64,000 nt of DNA, taken from the NCBI GenBank assembly GCA_964584255.1, contig CAZOZM010000007.1, forward strand, positions 1-64,000, in the 5' to 3' direction. Origin of the DNA: UBA3775 sp964584255. GTDB lineage: Bacteria; Bacillota; Clostridia; Lachnospirales; Lachnospiraceae. The translations under genes were made by a program, and so were the position numbers. Every line of letters starts with the position of its first letter. The stretch's first letter is position 1. Positions 16,466 to 25,380 of the stretch are shown piece after piece. A model generated the notes under the pieces. That model did not search any database and had not been told where the DNA came from. It saw only the letters and a program-made list of their open reading frames with translations.

Positions 16466-17536
16466 ATGAAGAAGAATATTACAGTATTAAGAGGTGACGG
16501 AATCGGTCCTGAAATTGTAAATGAGGCAATAAAGGTACTTGATAAGGTTGCTGAAAAATTCGGACATGAATTCGTTTATACGGATGTATTAATGGGAGGA
16601 TGCAGTATTGATGAGTATGGTGTTCCCATTACGGACGAAGGCATAGAAAAATGTAAAAAGTCAGACAGCGTTCTTCTTGGAGCGGTAGGCGGTCCTAAGT
16701 GGGATAACGTTGATCCGTCAATAAGACCTGAAAAGGCTCTGCTCAAGGTGAGAAAGGAACTTGGTCTTTTTGCAAATCTCAGACCTACAAAGCTTTTTAC
16801 ACAGCTTGCGGATGCATCACCGCTCAAACCGTCAGTTGTGGAAAATGGAATAGACCTTCTTATTGTCAGAGAGCTTACAGGCGGTATTTATTTTGGAAAG
16901 CGCTCTACAGCGAAAGTTGACGGTGAATTGGTAGCAACAGATGAGATGATGTATTCTTATCATGAAATCGAAAGAATCGGAAGAGTAGCTTTTGAAACAG
17001 CAATGAAGCGAAATAAAAAACTTGCATCCGTTGACAAGGCTAATGTTCTTGATTCATCAAGACTTTGGAGAAAAATCATGCATAAACTTTCGGAAGAGTA
17101 TCCGGAAGTTGAATATTCCGATATTCTCGTAGATAATACTGCAATGCAGCTTATCAGAAATCCGGGTCAGTTTGATGTAATCGTTACTGAAAACATGTTT
17201 GGTGACATTCTCAGTGATGAAGCAAGCATGCTTACCGGTTCAATAGGAATGATGCCAAGTGCAAGTCTGTCAGATACAACACTCGGTATGTATGAACCTA
17301 TTCATGGTTCAGCGCCGGATATTGCAGGCATGGATATAGCAAATCCATTGGGAACAATTCTTTCGGCAGCAATGATGCTCAGATATTCATTCGATATGGC
17401 GGAAGAGGCAGATGCCATAGAAGCTGCAGTAAGCAAGGTACTTGATGACGGATACAGAACCGGTGATATCATGCAGGAAGGCATGAAGAAGGTTGGATGC
17501 CGTGAGATGGGAGATGCGGTAGCAGCAAGATTATAA
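16466..17536 (+). CDS. leuB: 3-isopropylmalate dehydrogenase
   Basis: 356 residues, NAD-dependent oxidative decarboxylation of 3-isopropylmalate to 2-oxoisocaproate. Motifs: GDGIGPEI, the IPMDH region RELTGGIYFG, catalytic YHEIERIGR, and the NAD site EPIHGSAPDIAG. It begins 18 nt after leuD and completes the leucine branch in the order A-C-D-B. Confidence 0.96.
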   Translation: MKKNITVLRGDGIGPEIVNEAIKVLDKVAEKFGHEFVYTDVLMGGCSIDEYGVPITDEGIEKCKKSDSVLLGAVGGPKWDNVDPSIRPEKALLKVRKELGLFANLRPTKLFTQLADASPLKPSVVENGIDLLIVRELTGGIYFGKRSTAKVDGELVATDEMMYSYHEIERIGRVAFETAMKRNKKLASVDKANVLDSSRLWRKIMHKLSEEYPEVEYSDILVDNTAMQLIRNPGQFDVIVTENMFGDILSDEASMLTGSIGMMPSASLSDTTLGMYEPIHGSAPDIAGMDIANPLGTILSAAMMLRYSFDMAEEADAIEAAVSKVLDDGYRTGDIMQEGMKKVGCREMGDAVAARL

Positions 17537-17558
17537 CAAAGATAAAAGAAGATTATAC

Positions 17559-17655
17559 AGGACCTGTGTAGCTTTGATTTTTTGATTGTATTGTTGATTT
17601 CGGACAGGTGACCGATGAAGACAGGATAAAAATCAGAAGATCATGGGTCCTTTTT
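17559..17655 (+). terminator. Possible long-stem terminator after leuB
   Basis: AGGACC (17559-17564) can pair with GGTCCT (17646-17651), which runs into five Ts. TGATTTTT (17575-17582) can pair with AAAAATCA (17628-17635) inside it. The structure is large and interrupted, so it may be a terminator, a small RNA or chance. Confidence 0.35.
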
Positions 17656-17679
17656 AAGTTTTGGTTAAGAAAAAAGTAA

Positions 17680-17709
17680 TTTTATGACAGTTTTGTGACA
17701 AAATAATAT
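17680..17709 (+). promoter_or_regulatory. Promoter with OmpR/PhoP-type direct repeat before the two-component/Dlt-like operon
   Basis: TTTTATGACA (17680-17689) and TTTTGTGACA (17691-17700) form a direct repeat with exact 11-bp spacing, the phase typical of OmpR/PhoP-family regulator sites. A -10 TAATAT lies just downstream at 17704-17709, so the repeat occupies the -35 zone. This placement suits an activator. The regulator encoded at 17828 belongs to that family, so autoregulation is plausible. Confidence 0.5.
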
Positions 17710-17827
17710 AAAACGAATAGTGAAAAATTTCCGAAAATGAATTACAATTACAACGGTTTGCATAGTGGTAAACAGTACAGACCGATTGTGTGAAAGAGTC
17801 GGATTTGAAGTGATGTGCGGAGTAAAT

Positions 17828-18532
17828 ATGAATCATTTGATTTACATTGCTGATGATGAAGATAATATCAGGAATCTGATTAAGAGTTTTCTTGAAAGTG
17901 ACGGATACAGAGTAAGGGCATTTTCAACAGGTGATGAGCTTTTGAAGGCTTTTTCCGAGGAACCATCAGATTTGGTGATTTTAGATATAATGATGCCCGG
18001 CACGGATGGTTGGACCGTATGTAAGATTCTCAGGGACAGGACGAATGTTCCGATAATCATGCTTACGGCAAGAGATTCCGAGTATGACTATGTGAGAGGA
18101 ATAACAATAGGAAGTGACGATTACCTGACAAAGCCGTTCAGACCGACAACACTTCTCATGAGAGTACGTTCTCTTCTGAGAAGAATGGAGATGAATGAGA
18201 ATACAAAGGGGTGTATGCCGAAGAAAGTAACGGTAGGGGATCTGACATATCTCTCAGAGAAGAATCAGATTTTATGTCAAAAAAATCCTGTGAAGCTCAG
18301 TCAGACGGAAATGAGACTTTTGGCATATATGATGGAAAATCCGGATAAGGCATATTCAAGAGATGAACTTCTGAATGCAGTCTGGGGATATGATACAAAG
18401 GTGGAAACAAGAGTAACCGATGAGACCCTGAGGCGTATACGAAAGCGTCTGACGGAGTCTGCGAGTTGTGTAAGTATACAGACGATTTGGGGATTCGGGT
18501 ACAAACTTGATATAGTCGGAGACAAAAAATGA
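17828..18532 (+). CDS. Response regulator, OmpR/PhoP family
   Basis: 234 residues. The receiver domain has acidic pocket DDED (9-12), phospho-acceptor Asp53 in VILDIMMPGTDGW and Lys in YLTKPF. The C-terminal winged-helix domain is of the OmpR type (SQTEMRLLAYMMENPDKAYSRD ... IQTIWGFGYKL). The ATG at 17828 has GGAG upstream; longer GTG starts lack one. It overlaps the kinase gene by 4 nt (ATGA). Because the kinase frame overlaps the adenylation gene in turn, the regulator is probably in one transcript with the Dlt-like genes. Confidence 0.93.
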   Translation: MNHLIYIADDEDNIRNLIKSFLESDGYRVRAFSTGDELLKAFSEEPSDLVILDIMMPGTDGWTVCKILRDRTNVPIIMLTARDSEYDYVRGITIGSDDYLTKPFRPTTLLMRVRSLLRRMEMNENTKGCMPKKVTVGDLTYLSEKNQILCQKNPVKLSQTEMRLLAYMMENPDKAYSRDELLNAVWGYDTKVETRVTDETLRRIRKRLTESASCVSIQTIWGFGYKLDIVGDKK

Positions 18533-19772
18533 AGCATGTAAAGCTTAAAATCCTCATAATCATATGGGTCGCAATAAGTACGATATTTATCATCTCGCTT
18601 GGCCTCGTAAATATATTAATTCCGAAAGCATATGAAAAAGAGGCGATATCGGCTCTTGAATATGAAATGGAGTATATAGGGCTTGTAGAGGAGTCGGATG
18701 AAGGCGATTATCCGGAGTATGAGGAAACATTTTTGAGCGGAAGCATTTATTTTCTGCAGACTGACAGAAATAACGATTATGAAAAGCCGCCGTCAAAGAA
18801 TGAAAAGTATAAATTGAAGCTCTATAATGAAAAACAGGACATTTTTGGCTGTTGTGACGTGAATTCATTAAGAGAGGGCGAAATAAAAAAGCTGATTACG
18901 GATGACGGATACTATGTTTTTGTAAAGTATCATGATGTGTTTGAGTGGGGCGGTGAGCCGGAAGGTACAATAATGTATATAAACATCAATCCGGTACTGA
19001 AAAACATTCGTTCAACCAACAGAATTCTTCTGATGGTATATGTTACGGTGCTTGCGGTAATGTCGATAATCGGTTACAGGCTGGGTAATGACATAGACAG
19101 GAGCCGTGAGTCAAGTCAGATATTCTTTCAGAATGCCTCACATGAGCTTAAAACGCCGCTTATGATTATTCAGGGCTATGCAGAGGGGATACAGACCGGA
19201 GTTGTGGATTCGGAAGCGGGAGCAGAAATAATAATGCAGGAAAGCGATAAACTTACTGCTTTGACTGATGAAATCCTGGCGATTTCAAGAATTGATGCAA
19301 ACCGTTTGGAACTTAACATGCTTCCGGTGGACGTACGGGAGCTGCTTTATGACAGCATACGTATGCAGAACAGACAAGGCTTGAGAAAGAGTTTGAAATG
19401 ATTCCGGATTTTCCGGATGAGGCTGTTTTGGTATGTTGTGATGAGGAGCAGATAGCAAAAGTCTTTAAAAACGTAATAATGAATGCGGTAAGACATTGTC
19501 GGGAGACAATCCGTGTTATGTGCAGGTGTGAAAAAAATGAAGTTGTCATAACCGTAAAGGATGACGGCAGCGGCATTACACCGGAAGAGCTGAAGCATAT
19601 CTTTGAAAGATTCTATGCAGGACATGAAGGAAATACCGGAATCGGACTGTCGCTTTCAAAAGAAATACTGGCTCTCCATAAGGGACAGATAAGAGCATTT
19701 AATGAGGCGGGTGCGGTTTTTGAAATCCGACTGCCGTTATATAACAAAAAAAAGAGGGACAGAGTGACATGA
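18529..19772 (+). pseudogene. Sensor histidine kinase, interrupted by a one-base frameshift
   Basis: A HisKA-type kinase split into two frames. Part one (18529-19401, 290 codons) has TM1 (about 7-29), an extracellular domain of ~130 residues, TM2 and the dimerisation helix with His205 in ASHELKTPLMIIQGYAEG. Part two (19398-19772) has the ATPase domain (NVIMNAVRH, DDGSGI, GIGLSLSKEI). Upstream of its ATG the second frame reads on as EQTRLEKEFE, so one missing base near 19366-19370 would restore a single ~414-residue kinase. It may be a sequencing error, a true knockout, or two halves translated by the ATGA overlap at 19398. Confidence 0.8.
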
Positions 19773-21286
19773 TAACAAACGTATTAAGCTATCTTGAAAG
19801 GTCAGCGGCAAAGTATCCGGAAAAGATTGCTTTGGTTGACGAAAATAAGAGTTTTTCATATGAGGAACTCTTGTCAGGATGTAAAAACATAGGAAGCGCA
19901 CTTGCCGGATATGTGAAGCCGTGTGAGCCGGTGGGAGTTTATCTTGAAAAGAGTGCGGAAGCAGTGATGGCATTTTTTGGAATCGTATATGCCGGAGGTT
20001 TTTATTCCACGTTCAACAATGAGCTTCCGGAGCAGAGACTGCAGCAGATTGTATCCGTGTTGAATCCGGCCGTAATCATTACGGATAGAGAACATGAGGC
20101 TAAGGCAGCGGAGATTTTCGAAGGTGTAAAGCTTGTTTTAATTGAAGAACTGACTGTGACGGTAAAATCTGAAGAAAAGCTTGCTTTAATCAGAAAGCGA
20201 ATGATAGACACAGATCCGCTCTATATAAATTTCACTTCCGGATCTACCGGAGTTCCTAAGGGAATAGTCGTAGGACACAGAAGCGTAATTGATTTCTTTG
20301 AGTGTTTTACAAAGCTTTTTGACATAACGGAAAAAGATGTAGTGGCAAATCAGGCACCTTTTGACTTTGATGTATCCGTAAAGGACATATATTCAGCCTT
20401 CAGTACGGGAGCTACACTGGTTGTTGTTCCAAGAAGACTTTTCTCAGATCCTACGGGACTTGTTGATTTTCTCTGTGAACATAAGGTAACAACAATGATT
20501 TGGGCTGTGTCGGCACTTTGTCTGATGACAACTTTTCATGCACTGGAATACAAGACACCGGAAACGGTAAACAAGATCCTTTTCAGTGGAGAAGTCATGC
20601 CGCTGAAGGCTCTTAACAATTTCAAAAAGCATCTTCCGGATGCGACTTTTGTAAACTTATACGGACCTACCGAAATCACATGTAACTGTACATACCATGT
20701 GATTGACAAGGAGAGAGATTATTCTGACGGAATTCCTATCGGAGAGCCTTTCCCAAATGAGGATGTATTTTTACTTGATGAAAATGATAAAGTGGTTACG
20801 AAAAAAGGAAGCAGTGGTGAAATATGTGTAAGAGGTGCGGCACTGGCACTGGGATATTATAAAAATCCTGAGCAGAATGCAAAGCACTTTGTACAGAATC
20901 CGCTTAATCCGTTCTATCCGGAGCTGATTTACAGAACCGGGGATTTGGCCAGATTTGATGAAAATGGAGACATGATTTTCAGCGGCCGTAAAGATTTCCA
21001 GATTAAATACATGGGACACAGAATAGAACTCGAAGAAATTGAGAGGGAAATGTCGAAGGTTGACGGCGTTGAAAGATGCTGCTGTATCTTTGACGAGAAA
21101 AAGCAGAGACTCAGAGGCTTCTATATAGGAGAAATCGAGAAGGAAGAACTTCACAGTGCCATGAGCAGCAGCCTTCCTGCTTTTATGGTTCCGGGAATTA
21201 TGAGAAAGGTGGATGATATGCCTTTGACGAAGAACGGAAAGATTGACAGGAAGAAGCTTGCTGAGAGCCTTGAAAGAAAAAAATAA
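19769..21286 (+). CDS. Stand-alone amino acid adenylation enzyme, DltA-like
   Basis: 505 residues of the adenylate-forming family. Core motifs: the ATP loop FTSGSTGVPKG (about 155), YGPTE, YRTGDLARF, GRKDFQIKYMGHRIELEEIE, and the catalytic C-terminal Lys in LTKNGKIDRKKL. It should activate an amino acid with ATP and load it on the carrier protein at 22503. It resembles DltA (D-alanine to DltC) in FDFDVSVKDIY and the gene setting. However, the DltA pocket cysteine in the LFCGE-type motif, linked to D-Ala choice, is Ser273 here (LFSGEVMP), so another substrate is possible. The ATG overlaps the kinase stop by 4 nt. Confidence 0.85.
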   Translation: MITNVLSYLERSAAKYPEKIALVDENKSFSYEELLSGCKNIGSALAGYVKPCEPVGVYLEKSAEAVMAFFGIVYAGGFYSTFNNELPEQRLQQIVSVLNPAVIITDREHEAKAAEIFEGVKLVLIEELTVTVKSEEKLALIRKRMIDTDPLYINFTSGSTGVPKGIVVGHRSVIDFFECFTKLFDITEKDVVANQAPFDFDVSVKDIYSAFSTGATLVVVPRRLFSDPTGLVDFLCEHKVTTMIWAVSALCLMTTFHALEYKTPETVNKILFSGEVMPLKALNNFKKHLPDATFVNLYGPTEITCNCTYHVIDKERDYSDGIPIGEPFPNEDVFLLDENDKVVTKKGSSGEICVRGAALALGYYKNPEQNAKHFVQNPLNPFYPELIYRTGDLARFDENGDMIFSGRKDFQIKYMGHRIELEEIEREMSKVDGVERCCCIFDEKKQRLRGFYIGEIEKEELHSAMSSSLPAFMVPGIMRKVDDMPLTKNGKIDRKKLAESLERKK

Positions 21287-21323
21287 AACCTGATAAGTGC
21301 ATATTTCAGGGAAAGAGGAAAAC

Positions 21324-22484
21324 GTGTTTGATTATAGTAAATTGATAGAGAAAAATAAAACGGCTTTTTATGCATTTGATGTTTCTGTACTAAAGAACAG
21401 AATTGCATATTTGCGTGAGAAACTTCCGGAAGATGTGAAGCTTGTTTATGCCGTTAAGGCAAATACCTTTATTTCAGGCAGAATTAAGGAAGATGCGGAC
21501 CGCTTCGAAATCTGTTCTCCCGGAGAGGCTGCCATATGTGAAAAACAGGGGATTCCTTATGAAAAAATGGTTATCTCGGGAGTGTATAAAACACCTGAAT
21601 TTATTGAAGACATGATAAGCAGGACAGATGGTCCGATATATACGGTGGAATCCCTGATTCAGTTTGAACTTTTAAAGAGTCTGTCTGAAAAATATAAAAA
21701 GAAGATACCTGTTCTTCTCAGAATGACAAACGGAAGCCAGTTTGGTATAAATGCGGAGGAAATTGAGAACATAATAGCACGGAGAGAAGAATATGGTCTG
21801 ATTGACATACATGGAATCCAGTTTTTCTCCGGAACACAGAAAACATCATTGAAAAAGCTTCGCAGAGAGCTTGAACATCTTGAATTGTTCATTGTAAAAG
21901 TATATGATGAGTATGGCTTTGAGGTAAAAGAACTTGAATATGGCCCCGGATTTCCGGTGAGCTATTTTAAGGATGAGGAATTTAACGAGGATGAATTTCT
22001 TGAAGGCTTTTCCGGACTGATTGGCGAAATGAAGGTTAAGCCGGTAATTGCACTTGAACTGGGAAGAAGCATAGCGGCTTCCTGCGGAAAGTATTTTACG
22101 CACATTGTTGACTACAAAACAAATAAAGGACAGAATTACATTCTGACAGACGGCGGAATGCATCATATCGTTTATTTTGGTCAGCATATGGCAATGAAGC
22201 AGCCGTATATTTCACTATGCGGCGGCGAGGAAAGAAAGAGCGGCGGTGTTTGGAACATATGCGGTTCATTGTGCTCAATGAATGACATAATTGTAAAGCA
22301 GATTGAACTTCCGGATTTTAAAGTCGGAGACGTACTCTGTTTTGAAAACACAGGAGCTTATTGTATGACAGAGGGAATTTCACTTTTTTTGAGCAGGGAG
22401 TTCCCGGCAGTCTGGCTTATCGGAGAAAATTCCGAGGCAGAGTGTCTTAGAATGCCGGTAGAGGCATCAGAGTTTAACATGTAA
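21324..22484 (+). CDS. Fold-type III PLP-dependent decarboxylase (DAP/ornithine decarboxylase-like)
   Basis: 386 residues. The N-terminal alanine-racemase-like barrel carries the PLP lysine (Lys45 in VYAVKAN), FEICSPGEAAICEKQGI and the phosphate-binding LELGRS; the C-terminal beta domain has the active-site cysteine region CGSLCSMNDIIVK (Cys about 317) and FENTGAYCMTEG. It belongs with diaminopimelate decarboxylase-like enzymes rather than alanine racemase. Such an enzyme is foreign to standard dlt operons. BtrK and VinO are relatives that act on carrier-bound amino acyl groups, which fits the flanking adenylation and carrier genes. The GTG at 21324 follows GAGG; a GTG at 21297 is also open. 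Confidence 0.8.
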   Translation: MFDYSKLIEKNKTAFYAFDVSVLKNRIAYLREKLPEDVKLVYAVKANTFISGRIKEDADRFEICSPGEAAICEKQGIPYEKMVISGVYKTPEFIEDMISRTDGPIYTVESLIQFELLKSLSEKYKKKIPVLLRMTNGSQFGINAEEIENIIARREEYGLIDIHGIQFFSGTQKTSLKKLRRELEHLELFIVKVYDEYGFEVKELEYGPGFPVSYFKDEEFNEDEFLEGFSGLIGEMKVKPVIALELGRSIAASCGKYFTHIVDYKTNKGQNYILTDGGMHHIVYFGQHMAMKQPYISLCGGEERKSGGVWNICGSLCSMNDIIVKQIELPDFKVGDVLCFENTGAYCMTEGISLFLSREFPAVWLIGENSEAECLRMPVEASEFNM

Positions 22485-22502
22485 TAAAAGAAAGGCAAAA
22501 AA

Positions 22503-22733
22503 ATGGAACAGTTACTTGAAATTTTAGAGGATATTAAACCGGATGTGGATTATGAAAACTGCAAGGAGCTTATTGACGGTCATTATCTTGACTCTCTTTC
22601 AATAATCTCTCTTATTGCAGAACTTGAGGATGAGTTTGACATTACAATTCCTGCAGTGGAGATAATTCCTGCAAACTTCAACTCCGTTGAGGCAATGTGG
22701 GACATGATTCAGCGTCTGGCTGAGGAGGATTAG
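22503..22733 (+). CDS. Acyl carrier protein, DltC-like
   Basis: 76 residues, acidic four-helix carrier. The phosphopantetheine site is Ser31 in HYLDSLSIISL. It would hold the amino acyl group as a thioester between the adenylation enzyme and the MBOAT. It starts 18 nt after the decarboxylase and ends 5 nt before the MBOAT gene. Confidence 0.93.
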   Translation: MEQLLEILEDIKPDVDYENCKELIDGHYLDSLSIISLIAELEDEFDITIPAVEIIPANFNSVEAMWDMIQRLAEED

Positions 22734-22738
22734 TATTT

Positions 22739-24361
22739 ATGAAATTGTCCTCGTTACTTTGGGCGGACAGGCTTACAGCCATGACCTCATATTTCAGCAT
22801 TCTGTTTTTGCTGGGATTTCTGCCTGCCTGTATAGTTATTTATGCTATACTTCCTCAGAAAAGCAAAAAGTACGGACTGCTGGTTATGAGCTGTATTTTT
22901 TACTGGCTCTTGAGTGGTGAACTGATAAAGTATCTCTTTCTCACCGTACTTTCCATGCATTATTTCTCTATCTGGATAGAAAGAATTTATGCAGAAAGAA
23001 ATGCACTGTTAAAGACTGTTGAGAAACCCGAGAAAAAGGCACTGAAAAGAAAGTACCTGCTTAAGGCAAGGGCAGTACTTGCTTTTGCAGCCGTTTTACA
23101 TATAGGTCTTCTTTTAAAGCTTAAATACAGTGCGTTCGGCGTAACAAACATTAATCGTATTCTGGCAGCGGCAGGAAGTTCATTTACGCTTGAAATTCCT
23201 AAATATCTGCTTCCAATCGGAATATCATTTTTTACACTTCAGGCAGTGTCATACATATTCGATGTTTACAGGGAAACCGCTAAGGCCGATGACAATATTC
23301 TTCGTCTGGCACTTTGGATATCATTTTTTCCTCAGATTGTTGAAGGACCGATATGCCGATATGCACAAACCTGTGATCAGCTTTGGAATGTAAAGCAGAT
23401 TGAGTATAAAAATCTTACATTCGGACTCCAGAGAATTCTGTACGGCATGATGAAAAAAATGGTTATTGCCGACCGACTTAATCCGGTGATTAAGGAAGTG
23501 TTCAATAACTATGGAGAATACAGTGGCGGTATGGTTGCCATAGCCGCAGTCTGCTATACCGTTCAGCTTTACATGGATTTTTCAGGAACGATGGATGCAG
23601 TAATGGGTGTCGGACAGATTTTTGGTATAACAATGCCGGAGAACTTCAGACGTCCGTTCTTCTCAAAAACGATTTCAGAATTCTGGATGAGATGGCATAT
23701 ATCACTGGGTGCATGGTTTAAGGAATACATTTTTTATCCTGTGACAATGTCAAAACCAATGAAGAATCTCACCGGAGCAGCAAGGAAGAAGATCGGTAAT
23801 CATTTCGGACCGCTTTTGGCAGGAGCCGTTGCACTTTTCTGTGTATGGTTTTCGAACGGATTGTGGCATGGTGCCGCATGGAGCTATATTTTCTTTGGAA
23901 TGTATCACTTTGCGCTTATACTTACGGGGAACATAATTGCACCGGCGGTTAAGAGCGTAAATACAAAACTTCATATCAATTCGGAATCAGTGATATACAG
24001 ATTTCTTCAGATTATCAGAACGTGCATACTTGTTGTAATCGGAGAACTCTTTTTCAGGGCAGAGGGATTAAGAGCAGGAATGGCGATGTTTAAGAAGATG
24101 GTTACTGATTTCAGTTTTGAGAGAATGGTACCGGGAAAACTGCTTCCTGTTTCGGAAATCATGGTGGCTGTGGCGGCTGTTGTTTTCGTTCTGATTATAA
24201 GCATCATGAATGAAAAGGGTGTAAAAATAAGAGAAGGAATTTCTCGCCGAAACATTGTAATCAGATGGGTTATCTGGTATGCACTTATACTTTTTATCAT
24301 AGTATTCGGTGCATACGGACCGGGATATACTCCGGTAGATCCTATTTATGCTAATTTCTAA
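22739..24361 (+). CDS. MBOAT-family membrane acyltransferase (DltB/AlgI-like)
   Basis: 540 residues with about ten or more membrane helices. MBOAT motifs: LPIGISFFTLQAVSYIFDVY, FFPQIVEGPICRY, EFWMRWHISLGAWFKEYIFYP, and the catalytic histidine region NGLWHGAAWSYIFFGMYH (His377). DltB passes D-Ala from its carrier across the membrane to teichoic acid; AlgI does the same for acetyl on alginate. The length and C-terminal pattern (FFRAEGLRAGMAMFKKM) lean towards AlgI, but the adjacent carrier gene points to a DltB-like job. GGAGG lies about ten bases before the ATG. Confidence 0.9.
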   Translation: MKLSSLLWADRLTAMTSYFSILFLLGFLPACIVIYAILPQKSKKYGLLVMSCIFYWLLSGELIKYLFLTVLSMHYFSIWIERIYAERNALLKTVEKPEKKALKRKYLLKARAVLAFAAVLHIGLLLKLKYSAFGVTNINRILAAAGSSFTLEIPKYLLPIGISFFTLQAVSYIFDVYRETAKADDNILRLALWISFFPQIVEGPICRYAQTCDQLWNVKQIEYKNLTFGLQRILYGMMKKMVIADRLNPVIKEVFNNYGEYSGGMVAIAAVCYTVQLYMDFSGTMDAVMGVGQIFGITMPENFRRPFFSKTISEFWMRWHISLGAWFKEYIFYPVTMSKPMKNLTGAARKKIGNHFGPLLAGAVALFCVWFSNGLWHGAAWSYIFFGMYHFALILTGNIIAPAVKSVNTKLHINSESVIYRFLQIIRTCILVVIGELFFRAEGLRAGMAMFKKMVTDFSFERMVPGKLLPVSEIMVAVAAVVFVLIISIMNEKGVKIREGISRRNIVIRWVIWYALILFIIVFGAYGPGYTPVDPIYANF

Positions 24362-24376
24362 TCAGTGAGGAAATAT

Positions 24377-25339
24377 ATGAATAAAGCAGCAAAAAAATTT
24401 ATTCAGGGATTTTGCTTTACGGCGATACTCCTGCTTCTTTTGGTTATCCTCTCATTGTTCTTTGCACCTAAGTCAAATACCAAAAGTGCGGGAATGATGA
24501 ACAACCGTGCATATGGAATCATGGGAGAACCGGAAAATACAATTGATGTTGTTTTCCTAGGAGACAGTGAGACGTATTGTGCATTTGTTCCGTTAAAGAT
24601 TTGGGAAAAAAGCGGTGTAACGTCTTATGTGTGCGGAACAACCAAGCAAAAACTCTGTTACTCATATGAAATGCTTGAAACTGCATTTGAAAATCAGAAA
24701 CCGAAGATTGTGATTCTTGAAACAAATGCAATCTTTCGTGCATTTGATGAAGAAGATGTATACTCAAATTGGATGGAAAAGTCACTTCCTGTTTTCAGAT
24801 ACCATGACAGATGGAAGTCGTTGAAAAAGTCGGATTTCGGATTCAATCCGGACTATGACGAGACTCAGGTCGGAAAAGGATATTTGTATAATATAACTTC
24901 AAATCCGGGTTCGATTGAAGGATATATGAAGGAAGATACCGGTAAAAAAGAGATTAATGAGATAAACAAAGAGTATGTTAAAAAAATTAAAGAGTACTGT
25001 GACGAAAATGGAGCGGAATTAGTTTTGTTGAGTTCGCCAAGTACAAAAAACTGGAATTGGAAGAAGCATAACAGTATTCAGGAACTTGCCGCCGGACTCG
25101 GAATATCCTATGTTGACATGAATCTTATGTCTGAGGATATTAAGATTGACTGGAGTACGGATACAAGAGACAAGGGCGATCATTTGAACTATAACGGAGC
25201 AGTAAAGGTTTCCGAGTATCTCGGTACATATTTCACCGGGATGGGTATGTTTGAAGATAAAAGGGAAAATCCGGATTATGAACAGTGGAATAAGGATTTG
25301 AAATATTTTGAAGAAAACAAAAAACCTGAAAAGTATTAA
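24377..25339 (+). CDS. Membrane-anchored SGNH-like protein (DltD/AlgJ-like role)
   Basis: 320 residues: one N-terminal membrane anchor (GFCFTAILLLLLVILSLFF), then an extracytoplasmic SGNH-type fold. The GDS motif is in VFLGDSETY (Ser64), and a C-terminal DxxH-like motif occurs as GDHLNYNG. It would act outside the membrane in the final transfer of the group delivered by the MBOAT, as DltD or AlgJ/AlgX do. The ATG at 24377 has GAGG six bases upstream; a GTG at 24365 is an alternative. It is the last gene of the operon, before a terminator. Confidence 0.8.
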   Translation: MNKAAKKFIQGFCFTAILLLLLVILSLFFAPKSNTKSAGMMNNRAYGIMGEPENTIDVVFLGDSETYCAFVPLKIWEKSGVTSYVCGTTKQKLCYSYEMLETAFENQKPKIVILETNAIFRAFDEEDVYSNWMEKSLPVFRYHDRWKSLKKSDFGFNPDYDETQVGKGYLYNITSNPGSIEGYMKEDTGKKEINEINKEYVKKIKEYCDENGAELVLLSSPSTKNWNWKKHNSIQELAAGLGISYVDMNLMSEDIKIDWSTDTRDKGDHLNYNGAVKVSEYLGTYFTGMGMFEDKRENPDYEQWNKDLKYFEENKKPEKY

Positions 25340-25341
25340 AA

Positions 25342-25378
25342 AAAACGGTTGAACATTCAATAATGTTCAACCGTTTTT
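25342..25378. terminator. Bidirectional terminator
   Basis: A near-perfect 16-bp stem, AAACGGTTGAACATT with AATGTTCAACCGTTT and a CAAT-type loop, has T-runs on both strands. It ends the Dlt-like operon on + and the small acidic protein gene on -. Confidence 0.9.
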
Positions 25379-25380
25379 AA

